A stretch of 64,000 nt of DNA, from positions 62,001 to 126,000 of the forward strand of contig NZ_WOFB01000012.1 of assembly GCF_009733865.1 (NCBI RefSeq). Reading direction: 5' to 3'. Position 1 is the stretch's first letter. Every line of letters starts with the position of its first letter. The notes under the pieces were generated by a model that saw nothing but the letters and a program-made list of their open reading frames with translations, was not told the DNA's origin and ran no database searches. Position numbers and translations under genes: made by a program. This DNA is from Oceanobacillus salinisoli. GTDB taxonomy: Bacteria; Bacillota; Bacilli; Bacillales; Amphibacillaceae. Shown here piece after piece: positions 1 through 8,438 of the stretch.

Positions 1-557
1 TTTGAATCAAAGGCTTTTAAAACAGTTGGCCCACGATCTAACAGTCTTATATTTAAATCTGGTCTGCTTTCTCTAATTTCTGAAGCAACTTCTATTCCAC
101 TTAACCCGGCACCAATAACCGATACCTTTCCATAAGCCTTTAAGTTAGAGACGGACAGTCCAGCATGTCGTGCTTTTGCAAAGGTTTGAACACTTTCGGT
201 AAACTCCTTTGCTCCCGGAACACCATGATAATTATCTTCACAACCTAAACCGATCACTAAATAATCAAATGGAAGAGGATCTTCTCCATCTTCAAATAGA
301 ATTTGCTGTTTGTCGGTGTCAATTTTTGTTACTTCACGAAACAGATATGTTACTCGATGATCTTCAGGGAATTCCACCCGCACGTCGGTTTCTGCTGAGG
401 TTCCGGCTGCAATTGCATAAAACTCAGTTTTTAGCGACCGGAACGGATTTCGGTCCACAACAAATATTTGTATATCTTCAGGTAATTGATAGTCCAATAA
501 TCCATTTAATACTTTGATACCACCATATCCCCCGCCTAAAATGACAAGCCTTTTCAT
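1..557 (-). CDS. NAD(P)/FAD-dependent oxidoreductase, NADH dehydrogenase II-like (partial)
   Basis: The frame starts at ATG 557 and runs off the left edge, so only about 185 N-terminal residues are present. It opens with MKRLVILGGGYGGIKVL, the GxGxxG-type Rossmann motif that binds FAD in two-dinucleotide-binding flavoproteins. A second motif, VSVIGAGLSGIEVASE, near residue 150 is the NAD(P)H-binding Rossmann turn. Spacing and sequence resemble the Bacillus YutJ/YumB group of type II NADH dehydrogenase-like proteins, which pass electrons from NADH to quinone at the membrane, or of ferredoxin-NADP reductase relatives. The ribosome binding site is the run GGGGGGTAATTAC just before the ATG. The family call is firm; YutJ versus another paralogue cannot be settled without the C-terminus. 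Confidence 0.8.
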   Translation of the reverse strand, partial: MKRLVILGGGYGGIKVLNGLLDYQLPEDIQIFVVDRNPFRSLKTEFYAIAAGTSAETDVRVEFPEDHRVTYLFREVTKIDTDKQQILFEDGEDPLPFDYLVIGLGCEDNYHGVPGAKEFTESVQTFAKARHAGLSVSNLKAYGKVSVIGAGLSGIEVASEIRESRPDLNIRLLDRGPTVLKAFDS

Positions 558-740
558 GTAATTACCCCCCAAAGTTGAAACCCTTTCGTTATTATCCACA
601 TTTAGATTATCAGAGTTTGGGATGGCTGTCACGCCCTTGACAAGAATAAAGTGTTTGTTACGTATGCCTTTAAACATGCTGTACTATTTTATGAAGAATT
701 GCCGGAAATTAAACATGTTAAATACCCTATGATAGACCCA

Positions 741-778
741 CGACAAAATACGACAAATTTCGGAAAGTGACAGGCACC
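741..778 (+). repeat. 38-bp dispersed repeat, copy 1
   Basis: Begins CGACAAAATACGACAAAT and ends with AGTGACAGGCACC. The same 38-bp layout is found at 5089, 6932, 10185 and, inverted, 31079. This copy reads CGGAAAGTGA where most copies read CGGGAAGTGA. Confidence 0.85.
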
Positions 779-782
779 CTGG

Positions 783-905
783 AGGGAAACGGAGACACCT
801 ACGGGAATAGTGACCACAGTAAGCACCCTAAAAACGCGATAGCACGTGTGGGCTCACGGGTTGCCCTAAGGTACGCGTAGTATTTCCGCGAGCGGTAGGT
901 ACAAC
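783..905. repeat. GGAAATACAC-type dispersed element, degenerate copy
   Basis: Contains GGAGACACCTACGGGAA, GGGCTCACGG and TATTTCCGCG in the order seen in the better copies at 61566 and 48.1 kb, but with many changes. A relic of the same family; no coding potential. Confidence 0.5.
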
Positions 906-988
906 ACCAACTTAGCATCTAAAGTTAGTCAAGAATTTATACACGACAACCATAAAAAGCAACTAAACTTATCAAAAGCCCCCCTTAG

Positions 989-2809
989 TTATAAAAAACG
1001 TAAAGTAGATGCTATTTTCCGAATATGCGGTTCATCCGCCCATAGAATAAAAAAGTTATAGGTTGTTTCATTTATTTCAACTGGTTCGGGGTAGGTTACA
1101 ATGAGTGCAGCCTGCTGATTCATTTCCAAGGGCTGATCCTCAGAAGGGAAAATAAAGCATGCTCGTTCCCTTTGGATGGTAGTTTGAACTATTTCCGGCA
1201 TGGAACCATATGGCATAAGTGTTTGAAAGGCTTCCCCATGGCAAACTTCATCTAAACTTTCTCCTGATATCGCTGAAATTTGGAAAAATCCATCCGTACC
1301 TTCAAACCGCTCCTCCGTTACTTGCTGCCAATGGGCTGGATATTGGAAAGTAACCCGATACTGTTGGTTTGTATAAGTACGTTCCATCACAGGAGGCATT
1401 TTTACAGGGGGAGCCCATTGCAGAGAAGCAATGACAAATTCTCCTTCAACCAATTTAATTGGAACCGGATGCTCTAAGTCGATCATCCACATTTCACGAG
1501 CATAGCCCTGCTCTGTGCATCCAGACAAATAAGCCATTCTCCTGCCTTCAGGTGACCAAGTAACAGGACTTGCAAAACAATTGGAAATCGCATGAATGGT
1601 CTCGTTTTCTCCACGCCTTCCTACTGTTCGAATTTGATTATAATATTCCCTGTCTTCATACGCCGTAGCACTATAAGCAATCGTTCTGGAGTCTGGATTC
1701 CATCTTGGAAAATAGTTTTTCGCTAGTGGGCCACCTTCCAAACCATATATATTTCCAGTGGAAAGTTCAATGGTATGAATAAGCGATATGCTCACACCTG
1801 GGGTAGTGTATAAGACAAAGCTGCCGTTAGGAGATAATCGAACATTATGAAGTGGACCGTCTGTGTTATTCGTTATTCTCCTTCTTCCTGTACCATTTGT
1901 AAACATCCGATAAATTTGGCTTATGCCATTCTCATCAGGTGCTTGAAAGAGAATCTCCGTCCCGCTCGGAAACCAGCGAACATCTGTTGCACCTACTTGT
2001 TCTATGGTTGAAAAGGTATGGTCTGTAACATTATAAAGGATAATCTGATTTCTTGTGGAATAAGCAAGCCTAGTACTATCTGGTGACCAATCCAGACTTA
2101 AGTTATCATTTTCGGCAAATTGATCCAGATTTGCAAAGGATTGTTCGGCGACATTCACTAAATATAAGATTCTATTTTCCCCTGCAAAGGCAATTTTCCT
2201 GCCGTTAGGAGACCATTCAGGAACGGAAAAGGAATCGGCTAAGCCACTTGTAAGCGGAGTGATGGAGCCGTCTTTTAAATAATAAAGCCAAATATCATAT
2301 TCACCACCGCGATTCGTATTAAAAGCAATCATTCCTTCCCCTCCAGGAGGAGCATACGGAATCTGCAGCCACATGCCTGGAAAGATATAATCGGATGGTA
2401 GCTGATTTACCTGCTGCAGCAGTTCTGTATTTCTTCTGCCATCTGTACTCACGTTAAAACGCCCAGCCAACTCATATAATGTATCACCAGGTTGAACAAT
2501 GTAATAAGGCAAACCAGGAGGTACATAAAGTAATTGGTCAATATAAATAATGTATGGGGGTCTCAGTTGATTACTTTGAATAAGAACGGATGGAGGAATG
2601 CGGAATAATTGGGAGATGCTATAAACACTGTCACCTGGTCGAACACGATAGCGAAAGACACCTGGTGGAATGGAAAGCTGTTGACCAACAAAAATAAGAT
2701 CTGGTGAACGGAGGTTGTTTGCAGAAATTAAAGAGGCAATCGGTATTTCCCAACGACTTGCGATATTAGATAGTGTATCGGTAGGCTGCACCGTATAAAA
2801 ATATTGCAT
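989..2809 (-). CDS. LysM-repeat protein with TolB-like beta-propeller
   Basis: Three LysM modules lie in the first 155 residues (YTVQPTDTLSNIA, YRVRPGDSVYSIS, YIVQPGDTLYELA), each ending in a Q-L/W-IP segment; LysM binds N-acetylglucosamine polymers such as peptidoglycan. Residues of about 158-470 hold repeated blades of the form W-S-P-(N/D)-G/S-xx-hA-Y/F, typical of TolB/WD40-like PD40 propellers. The last 130 residues form a separate domain beginning near ERTYTNQQYRVTFQYP, of a kind found at the end of Bacillus propeller and M56-peptidase-like proteins. No signal peptide is seen. The open frame extends to 2860, but the internal ATG at 2809 has an AGGGA site while the upstream ATG has none, so I use 2809. 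The likely role is binding to cell wall or spore cortex; the ligand of the propeller is unknown. Confidence 0.8.
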   Translation of the reverse strand: MQYFYTVQPTDTLSNIASRWEIPIASLISANNLRSPDLIFVGQQLSIPPGVFRYRVRPGDSVYSISQLFRIPPSVLIQSNQLRPPYIIYIDQLLYVPPGLPYYIVQPGDTLYELAGRFNVSTDGRRNTELLQQVNQLPSDYIFPGMWLQIPYAPPGGEGMIAFNTNRGGEYDIWLYYLKDGSITPLTSGLADSFSVPEWSPNGRKIAFAGENRILYLVNVAEQSFANLDQFAENDNLSLDWSPDSTRLAYSTRNQIILYNVTDHTFSTIEQVGATDVRWFPSGTEILFQAPDENGISQIYRMFTNGTGRRRITNNTDGPLHNVRLSPNGSFVLYTTPGVSISLIHTIELSTGNIYGLEGGPLAKNYFPRWNPDSRTIAYSATAYEDREYYNQIRTVGRRGENETIHAISNCFASPVTWSPEGRRMAYLSGCTEQGYAREMWMIDLEHPVPIKLVEGEFVIASLQWAPPVKMPPVMERTYTNQQYRVTFQYPAHWQQVTEERFEGTDGFFQISAISGESLDEVCHGEAFQTLMPYGSMPEIVQTTIQRERACFIFPSEDQPLEMNQQAALIVTYPEPVEINETTYNFFILWADEPHIRKIASTLRFL

Positions 2810-2892
2810 GAAATCCCTACTTTCGGTATAAAACATAATGGTTGCCATATGTATATGCATTCATTTCTTGTATCATGTTAGAAATGATAAAG

Positions 2893-3006
2893 TGATTCTT
2901 GAATCCTTTTCCCACTGAGTTAGATGTACGAGTCAAGGGTTCACTGGCTACAAGTCTCCCACTTATCATTCTTGAAGGGAAGGTCTTACAGCCGGTTAGT
3001 CACGTG
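2893..3006 (-). repeat. Hairpin-forming dispersed element (CACGTG family), copy 1
   Basis: Read on the minus strand it begins CACGTGACTAACCGGCTGTA, continues with TTCAAGAATGATAAGTGGG and GTAGCCAGTGAACCCTTGA, and ends near CTCAGTGGG. Its two halves are imperfectly complementary (GTCTTACAGCC against GGCTACAAGTC). Related copies occur at 23710, 25551 and 26252. Confidence 0.7.
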
Positions 3007-3109
3007 GTAAAATGAAATAAAGTGAACCAAATAAATAACATCATTTGTAAAGATACGATAGAATAGGTAAATTGGGAATGAACAATATGTTTTGATGAAG
3101 GAGTAAATA

Positions 3110-5032
3110 ATGAACAGAAAACAATCACTACCATTTACCGTTTCAAAAACGGAAAACTTTTTTGAGCGTTTGGGGGACTATGTCGGGGACGTGTTCTACG
3201 ATATTCTGCCTGAGCAAGGGTATGAACTGCGTGATGAACAAATTTATATGGCATTTCAGCTGGAACAGGCATTTAAACAGAAGCGAACCATTTTTGCAGA
3301 GGCAGGAGTTGGTACGGGGAAAACCTTTGTCTATTTGCTGTATGCAATCTGTTATGCTCGATATAAAGGGCAGCCTGCTATTATTTCCTGTGCGGATGAA
3401 ACATTAATTGAACAGCTTGTAAAAAAAGACGGAGATATTGAAAAGCTCGAAAAAGCGTTAGGACTTCATATTGATGTTCGTCTCGCGAAAGCACGTGAGC
3501 AATATGTTTGTGTGCGTAAACTCGATGCGATAGTAAATAAAACGAGTGATGAGGCGATTTCCAAAGTATATGACGAAATACCGGAATTTGTTTTCGATAC
3601 AGGGAAGTCGATGAAATCCTTTGAAAGATATGGGGACCGAAAAGAGTATCCGTGGGTGTCAAATGAAGTATGGGAAAACATCGCCTGGGATCCATTGCAG
3701 CAATGTTCTACCTGTGAATGGCGGCATCGTAGTGGGCAAACACTGAACCGGGAATATTACCGACATGCAACCGATATTATCGTATGTTCACATGACTTTT
3801 ATATGGAACATATTTGGACAAAGGAGTCACGCAAACGAGAAGGGCAAATGCCACTCTTACCAGAAGCAAGCGCAGTCATTTTCGATGAGGGGCATTTACT
3901 GGAGTTCGCTGCACAGAAGGGCCTAACCTATCGATATAACTTAGATACGATTACGAAAGTACTTACAGGTTACATGGGACAGGATGTGCGTGAAGAATCA
4001 CTGATTTTAGTGGAAGACATTTTAATGGGGAACGATGATTTATTTGATATGTTAGCAGATGCTTCCCATGCAGTTGCAGGTTCCAATCGCAGAGAAGTCG
4101 CTCTTACAAATGAAATTATTCAAGCTGTAGAAGGACTTTTTGGCAAAGTAAATAAATTGCTGGAGGAACTTGTTTTTGATTCTGAATTATTCACCATGGA
4201 CGATTATTACATGAAGATTATGGAAGAGTTCTTGGAGTTTTTCTCAAATGGATTGGAGATTCTTTTAAAAGATAATAAGGGAATCTATTGGCTCGAAGAA
4301 AAACAGGATACGACGAGTCTGGTTATCATGCCGCGTCTTGTGGAAGATGTTCTTAGAAAAGAGGTATTTTCACAGAACATGCCATTTGTTTTCTCATCTG
4401 CAACCCTTTCCCAAGCTGGAGACTTTACGTATATAGCCAACAGCTTGGGAATCGAAAAGTATGATTCTTTCTCGGTAAATTCGCCATTTAATTATGAGAA
4501 GCAAATGAAGTTATTTGGACATACAAATGATAATGGGAAGTGGGGGCAAATCGCCGAAGCACTTCGTGAGAATCAGGGCCGTTCGTTATTATTATTTTCA
4601 TCCAAAGAAGAAATGGATCAATATCGAAGTTCGGCCGAGCAAGAAGAATTTCCTTTCCCCATTCTTTATGAAGGGGATCAGGAAATCAGTGAAACGGTAC
4701 GGAAATTCCAAATCAATGATGAAACCGTATTGTGTGCATATCACCTTTGGGAAGGGTTGGATGTTCCTGGGGAATCATTAACACAAGTGATTATTTCATC
4801 CCTCCCATTTCCGCCAAATGACCCCGTGTTTAAAGCAAAGCGAAAACACGCGTCCCAGCCTGAAAAGGAAGTAGATCTCCCATACATGCTGCTTCGTTTA
4901 CGCCAAGGTGTCGGCCGATTGATTCGGACAAGTGAGGACTATGGTAAGGTGCATATTTGGATGAGTGTGAAAGAAAAAGAGAACTATTTACAAGAAATAG
5001 CCGATGTATTGCCTGTGGAAATCATAATGTAA
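3110..5032 (+). CDS. DinG/XPD-type ATP-dependent DNA helicase (YpvA-like)
   Basis: A 640-residue superfamily 2 helicase. The Walker A motif GVGTGKT sits at residues 66-72 and the Walker B/DEAH box is FDEGH near residue 257. Between them four cysteines (about 134, 199, 202 and 226: YVCVRK, CSTC, VVCSHD-like context) are placed as in the 4Fe-4S domain of XPD/DinG helicases. The C-terminal half carries the SSATLS and GVGRLIR motifs of the second RecA domain. Length and order match Bacillus YpvA, which lacks the exonuclease domain of Bacillus DinG. The family unwinds 5'-tailed DNA, forks or R-loops; the exact substrate here is unknown. Start ATG 3110 has GAAGGAGT upstream. It is a single-gene unit closed by a terminator at 5038. 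Confidence 0.9.
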   Translation: MNRKQSLPFTVSKTENFFERLGDYVGDVFYDILPEQGYELRDEQIYMAFQLEQAFKQKRTIFAEAGVGTGKTFVYLLYAICYARYKGQPAIISCADETLIEQLVKKDGDIEKLEKALGLHIDVRLAKAREQYVCVRKLDAIVNKTSDEAISKVYDEIPEFVFDTGKSMKSFERYGDRKEYPWVSNEVWENIAWDPLQQCSTCEWRHRSGQTLNREYYRHATDIIVCSHDFYMEHIWTKESRKREGQMPLLPEASAVIFDEGHLLEFAAQKGLTYRYNLDTITKVLTGYMGQDVREESLILVEDILMGNDDLFDMLADASHAVAGSNRREVALTNEIIQAVEGLFGKVNKLLEELVFDSELFTMDDYYMKIMEEFLEFFSNGLEILLKDNKGIYWLEEKQDTTSLVIMPRLVEDVLRKEVFSQNMPFVFSSATLSQAGDFTYIANSLGIEKYDSFSVNSPFNYEKQMKLFGHTNDNGKWGQIAEALRENQGRSLLLFSSKEEMDQYRSSAEQEEFPFPILYEGDQEISETVRKFQINDETVLCAYHLWEGLDVPGESLTQVIISSLPFPPNDPVFKAKRKHASQPEKEVDLPYMLLRLRQGVGRLIRTSEDYGKVHIWMSVKEKENYLQEIADVLPVEIIM

Positions 5033-5037
5033 AAGTC

Positions 5038-5075
5038 AAAACGAGCAGTCGTTAATCCCAGCTGCTCGTTTTTTG
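5038..5075 (+). terminator. Rho-independent terminator after the helicase gene
   Basis: AAAACGAGCAG pairs with CTGCTCGTTTTTT across a 13-base loop, followed by a T run. Confidence 0.85.
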
Positions 5076-5088
5076 ATTCAGGTATTAT

Positions 5089-5126
5089 CGACAAATTACG
5101 ACAAAAACCGGGAAGTGACAGGCACC
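5089..5126 (+). repeat. 38-bp dispersed repeat, copy 2
   Basis: Ends in GGGAAGTGACAGGCACC. Its last base is also the third base (G) of the TAG stop codon of the leftward Nudix gene, so the repeat abuts that gene exactly. Confidence 0.85.
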
Positions 5127-5740
5127 TATTTGAGTAGGTGCAGGAAGTGGTGGAGTATTTTGGCGGTTAGGCCCCATACTACTTTTCCGTAGTATTTATA
5201 GAATAATTCATCGATGTGACGCATTTGCCATTGATAGTTCTCTCCGCCGATAATTAAATCAAATGGAAAGTCATCTTCTGGTTTAATTTCTAAATAAATT
5301 TTATACGTTTCCGGCTCATTTTGAAGTAAGTAGTTCAGTGGAATGGTAAAGATTTCTCCTACTTCATCCTCGTTTGGAATAATCTTATCGGGGTTTTTAA
5401 TGTGTCCAATGAAAGGATAAATGATCCTGCCCATGTCTGCCACAACATAGTCGAGAGGAATGACATCTGTAATATCGGTTTCTTTCAAGCCTAACTCCTC
5501 TGTTGTTTCTCTTATGGCACAATGCTTTGGAGTCTCGTCTTCCTCATCAATTCTCCCGCCTGGAAAACAAATGTCACCTGGTTGTGTCCGTAACTTCATT
5601 GATCGAACCTCAAACAAAACATGTGTCTCGTTTTCGATTTCAACAAGTGGAAGCAGCACGGCAGATTTAAAATAGTTTTTCTCCCCTAAAATAGAAGGTT
5701 TCCGGCCTTTTAATTTAGTTATAATATCGATTGAATCCAT
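5126..5740 (-). CDS. Nudix hydrolase, CoA pyrophosphatase type
   Basis: The Nudix box is complete: G-x5-E-x7-R-E-x2-E-E-L-G-L within GGRIDEEDETPKHCAIRETT followed by EELGL. Directly upstream lies PLVEIEN, then FEVRSMKLRTQPGDICFPGG, matching the coenzyme A signature (LLTxRS...GxICFPGG) of the NudL/YeaB/PCD1 group. Such enzymes cleave CoA to 4'-phosphopantetheine and 3',5'-ADP. The open frame extends 81 codons upstream, but ATG 5740 has GGAGGTGGC seven bases before it and starts the homologous region, giving 204 residues. It is transcribed alone, convergent with the helicase. Substrate is inferred from the signature only. Confidence 0.87.
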   Translation of the reverse strand: MDSIDIITKLKGRKPSILGEKNYFKSAVLLPLVEIENETHVLFEVRSMKLRTQPGDICFPGGRIDEEDETPKHCAIRETTEELGLKETDITDVIPLDYVVADMGRIIYPFIGHIKNPDKIIPNEDEVGEIFTIPLNYLLQNEPETYKIYLEIKPEDDFPFDLIIGGENYQWQMRHIDELFYKYYGKVVWGLTAKILHHFLHLLK

Positions 5741-6169
5741 TTTGCCACCTCCATTGAGCAAATAGTTACTGTCTATTATACAGAAAATCCAGTAAAAATT
5801 AATCCCTCCTGATAAGGGATAAGACAAATCTAAACTTGGAGTTAACATTAATATAAACCAACTATAATTTCTATGAACCAACTGTGTCCAGACTTTAGAT
5901 GGAATAGTATGATTAATGAATGGATTACCCCTTTTCCAGCACGATTTCCCCGGAAATGCATACCTAAAAATTAAATAGTCCAAAAATAACCGTGACAGTG
6001 AGCATGGAATATGTAATAATAACTTAAAGATTGGGTAAATTGAATTTTTACGAAAAAGTCATTCAACAGAGTAAAAATTTTAAAGTCCCAAGTAAAACTC
6101 AAGCGTTTTCTTTATTAAGAAATGGCTCTATGAGTTTTCTAACTAATTTCTTCCAAAGAGGTGCCCTAA
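5741..6169. other. Intergenic region between divergent nudix and purC genes
   Basis: No gene or riboswitch is recognised. There is a short inverted repeat ATCCC/GGGAT near 5803-5821 and a partial copy of the AATTTTAA-GTCCCAAGTA repeat near 6078-6098. A purine-riboswitch core was looked for ahead of purC and not seen. Confidence 0.5.
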
Positions 6170-6874
6170 ATGAAATATGTATACTCTGGTAAAACAAAAG
6201 ATGTTTATGAATTAGAAGATGGAAACTATTTGCTGAAATTTAAAGATGATGTTACAGGTGAAGACGGTGTGTTTGATCCAGGTGCAAATTCAGTGGGACT
6301 TTCCATTGAAGGAGCAGGAAAAGCAGGGTTGAAGTTAAGCCAGTTTTTCTTTGAAAAATTAAAAGAGCAAAATATACCGACGCATTTTGTGGATGCGAAT
6401 ATTAAAGAAAAAGAGATGAAAGTAGTACCTGCAACAGTGTTTGGCCAAGGCTTAGAAGTAATTTGCCGTTTTCGTGCGGTCGGAAGTTTTCTAAGGAGAT
6501 ATGGTCGATACGCAAAAGAAGGCCAGCATTTGGATTCCTTCGTGGAAGTAACCTTAAAAGATGATGAACGTGGTGATCCACCAATTGGTCGCGATGCATT
6601 GCATATGCTTGGAATTCTAACAAAAGAGGAATACGGAATTTTAAAAAATCTAACGAAAGTGATTTCCCAAGTTATTAAAGACGAATTAGCTAAAAAGGGA
6701 ATAGAACTTTATGATATTAAATTGGAGTTTGGCAGAAATGAAAATGATCAGATTATTTTGATTGATGAAATTTCCGGTGGCAATATGAGGGCTTATAAAG
6801 ATGGAGAATATGTCCATCCATTAGAATTGGAAAAATTATTATTGGGGCCGTCACCAGTTACCATAACAAAATAA
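6170..6874 (+). CDS. purC: Phosphoribosylaminoimidazole-succinocarboxamide synthase (stand-alone)
   Basis: A 234-residue SAICAR synthetase, which joins CAIR and aspartate with ATP in purine synthesis. Diagnostic segments are YSGKTKDVYE at the N-terminus (ATP grasp), EVICRFRAVGSFLRRYG, and near the C-terminus DIKLEFGRN followed by LIDEISGGNMR; the family usually has SPDxxR where this one has SGGNMR. Start ATG 6170 has AGAGGTG upstream. It stands alone: no other pur gene flanks it, although Bacillaceae normally hold purC inside the long pur operon. So this is either a moved single copy or a divergent second copy with a related role. The enzyme family is certain; a changed substrate is possible. 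Confidence 0.87.
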   Translation: MKYVYSGKTKDVYELEDGNYLLKFKDDVTGEDGVFDPGANSVGLSIEGAGKAGLKLSQFFFEKLKEQNIPTHFVDANIKEKEMKVVPATVFGQGLEVICRFRAVGSFLRRYGRYAKEGQHLDSFVEVTLKDDERGDPPIGRDALHMLGILTKEEYGILKNLTKVISQVIKDELAKKGIELYDIKLEFGRNENDQIILIDEISGGNMRAYKDGEYVHPLELEKLLLGPSPVTITK

Positions 6875-6880
6875 TATGGG

Positions 6881-6920
6881 AAAGGAGCTGAATGCCATAA
6901 AGGTTTCAGCTCCTTTTTCT
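6881..6920 (+). terminator. Terminator after purC
   Basis: AAAGGAGCTGAA pairs with TTTCAGCTCCTTTTT over an 11-base loop, followed by T residues. Confidence 0.87.
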
Positions 6921-6931
6921 GGAATCCGATT

Positions 6932-6969
6932 CGACAAAATCCAACAAATTCCGGGAAGTGACAGGCACC
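6932..6969 (+). repeat. 38-bp dispersed repeat, copy 3
   Basis: Ends CCGGGAAGTGACAGGCACC. It fills the space between the purC terminator and the palindrome upstream of the desaturase gene, with one terminal base next to that palindrome. Confidence 0.87.
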
Positions 6970-6987
6970 ATATGACAGTTGTCATAT
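6970..6987 (+). promoter_or_regulatory. Palindrome upstream of desaturase, candidate DesR operator
   Basis: ATATGACA-GT-TGTCATAT is a perfect 8-bp inverted repeat about 95 bp before the desaturase start. In Bacillus subtilis phosphorylated DesR binds upstream of des; the DesR/DesK genes follow here. The assignment rests on position and symmetry; I did not have the DesR matrix to score it. Confidence 0.55.
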
Positions 6988-7081
6988 CGTTTTGCTTACG
7001 TTTATGACTTATAAAGTTTTCCATTTGCTCGTAAACTACATAGTAAAGGTAAGAAGTTAAATTGCATTTTAGGAGGAAATC

Positions 7082-8134
7082 ATGAGTAAACAAAAACAAG
7101 CACAATTGCGAAAAAGTGTTGCCTCTTTTGCAACTGCAGATATAAAGGCAAGTATCATACAAATCGCCAATTCATTTATTCCATTCTTTCTGCTTTGGTA
7201 TCTTGCATATCAAAGTTTATCCGTCTCCATATTGTTAAGCCTCGGATTTTCTATCGCAGCAGCAGGTTTTGTCGTTCGGATCTTTATTATTTTCCATGAC
7301 TGCACACATATGTCATTTTTCAAAAATAGTAAAGCCAACCGAATATTAGGGACAATAACCGGGATTATTACACATTTCGCTTTTGAAAAGTGGAAAAGAT
7401 CGCACTCCATTCACCATGCTACAAGCGGTAATCTCGATAAACGTGGAACCGGAGATATTTGGATTATGACCGTGGAGGAATATGCCAATGCTTCTATTTG
7501 GGGTAAACTAGCTTATCGGCTTTACCGCAATCCAATTATTCTATTTGGATTAGGACCACTTTATTTATTCCTGATCGATAACCGGTTTAATCGAAAAGGA
7601 GCTAAACCGAAGGAGCGCTGGAACACGTATTTGATTAATACTTCGATTGTTGTAATATATGCGCTTTTGATTTGGGCAATTGGATGGCAGGCATTCTTAA
7701 TGGTCCAACTCCCAGTTCTATTCGTTGCAGGTTCGTTAGGTATTTGGTTATTTTATGTCCAGCACCAATTTGAGGATTCTTATTTTGAAAATGAAGAAGA
7801 GTGGGATTATGTAAAGGCGGCTGTGGATGGAAGTTCTTATTATAAACTGCCAAAAATCTTACAATGGATTACCGGTAACATTGGATTTCACCATGTTCAT
7901 CATTTGAGTCCAAGAGTGCCAAATTATCAATTGGAAAAGGCACATGAATCAACCCCACCACTTCAAAATGCAACGACGATTACATTGAAATCCAGCTTGG
8001 AATCCATTCGATTCCGTTTGTATGATCAGGCAAGTCGTTCCTTTGTAAGTTTTAAAGAATATAAAGCGTTGCAAAAGAATAAAAGCACCAACCTGAAAAT
8101 AAAAATGAGCAGAGCTAAATTCCAAGAAGAATAA
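7082..8134 (+). CDS. des: Acyl-lipid fatty acid desaturase (Des-like)
   Basis: A 350-residue membrane desaturase with all three histidine boxes: HDCTH (72-76), HSIHH (108-112) and HHVHH near 270. These ligate the di-iron centre that inserts a cis double bond into phospholipid acyl chains. Hydrophobic pairs flank residues 28-70 and 175-215, giving the usual four-span layout. Length matches Bacillus Des (Delta5 desaturase). RBS AGGAGG precedes ATG 7082. The gene is followed by its own terminator and then by desK-desR, the thermosensor pair known to control it, so a cold or membrane-fluidity response is the likely role. Position specificity of the double bond is inferred. Confidence 0.93.
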   Translation: MSKQKQAQLRKSVASFATADIKASIIQIANSFIPFFLLWYLAYQSLSVSILLSLGFSIAAAGFVVRIFIIFHDCTHMSFFKNSKANRILGTITGIITHFAFEKWKRSHSIHHATSGNLDKRGTGDIWIMTVEEYANASIWGKLAYRLYRNPIILFGLGPLYLFLIDNRFNRKGAKPKERWNTYLINTSIVVIYALLIWAIGWQAFLMVQLPVLFVAGSLGIWLFYVQHQFEDSYFENEEEWDYVKAAVDGSSYYKLPKILQWITGNIGFHHVHHLSPRVPNYQLEKAHESTPPLQNATTITLKSSLESIRFRLYDQASRSFVSFKEYKALQKNKSTNLKIKMSRAKFQEE

Positions 8135-8138
8135 TCAC

Positions 8139-8178
8139 CAAAAGACCTTCCTCTTAAAAAAGTGGGAGGTTTTTCTGT
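8139..8178 (+). terminator. Terminator after des
   Basis: GACCTTCCTCTT pairs, with one G-U and one mismatch, with AGTGGGAGGTTTTTCT. Confidence 0.65.
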
Positions 8179-8234
8179 TTCGCGTTAGGAAAGTAAAAAT
8201 GTTAGATAAGGGGTGAGTTAGACTTATCTGAAGT

Positions 8235-8390
8235 TTTAACGTCCCAAGTATATGGTAGATCGTTATTTAGACCCTTTTCATAAGTTACATTTTATAAATT
8301 CTACATACCCAAAATTTTAGCGTTCCAAGCATAAGGAAAACAAACACATTCACTAAAATACAAGCAAATGCGAGTATTACTAAAAAATTT
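8235..8390. repeat. Cluster of short dispersed repeats upstream of desK
   Basis: Holds two copies of the TTTTAACGTCCCAAGTATA-type repeat (8235-8256 and 8311-8333, the second as TTTTAGCGTTCCAAGCATA) and a CACTAAAATACAAGCAAATG segment (8350-8375) that recurs at 49556-49578. The gap 8135-8438 holds no gene; TATACT at 8394-8399 may be the desK -10 box. Confidence 0.6.
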
Positions 8391-8438
8391 GTTATACTTA
8401 TCTCAAAGTGTTATGAAAATTGGAATGGAGGAACGTTC

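Larger units (their letters stand above)
558..988. other. Intergenic region with two dispersed repeats
   Basis: No credible gene is seen. The stretch lies between a leftward gene start and the end of the leftward LysM gene. It carries one copy of the 38-bp repeat (741-778) directly followed by a degenerate copy of the GGAAATACAC-type element (about 783-905). No clear U-run terminator for the LysM gene was found. Confidence 0.6.

Noticed and set aside
5984-6169. Purine riboswitch ahead of purC
   Set aside because: The conserved core of the purine aptamer and its loop-loop sequences are absent.
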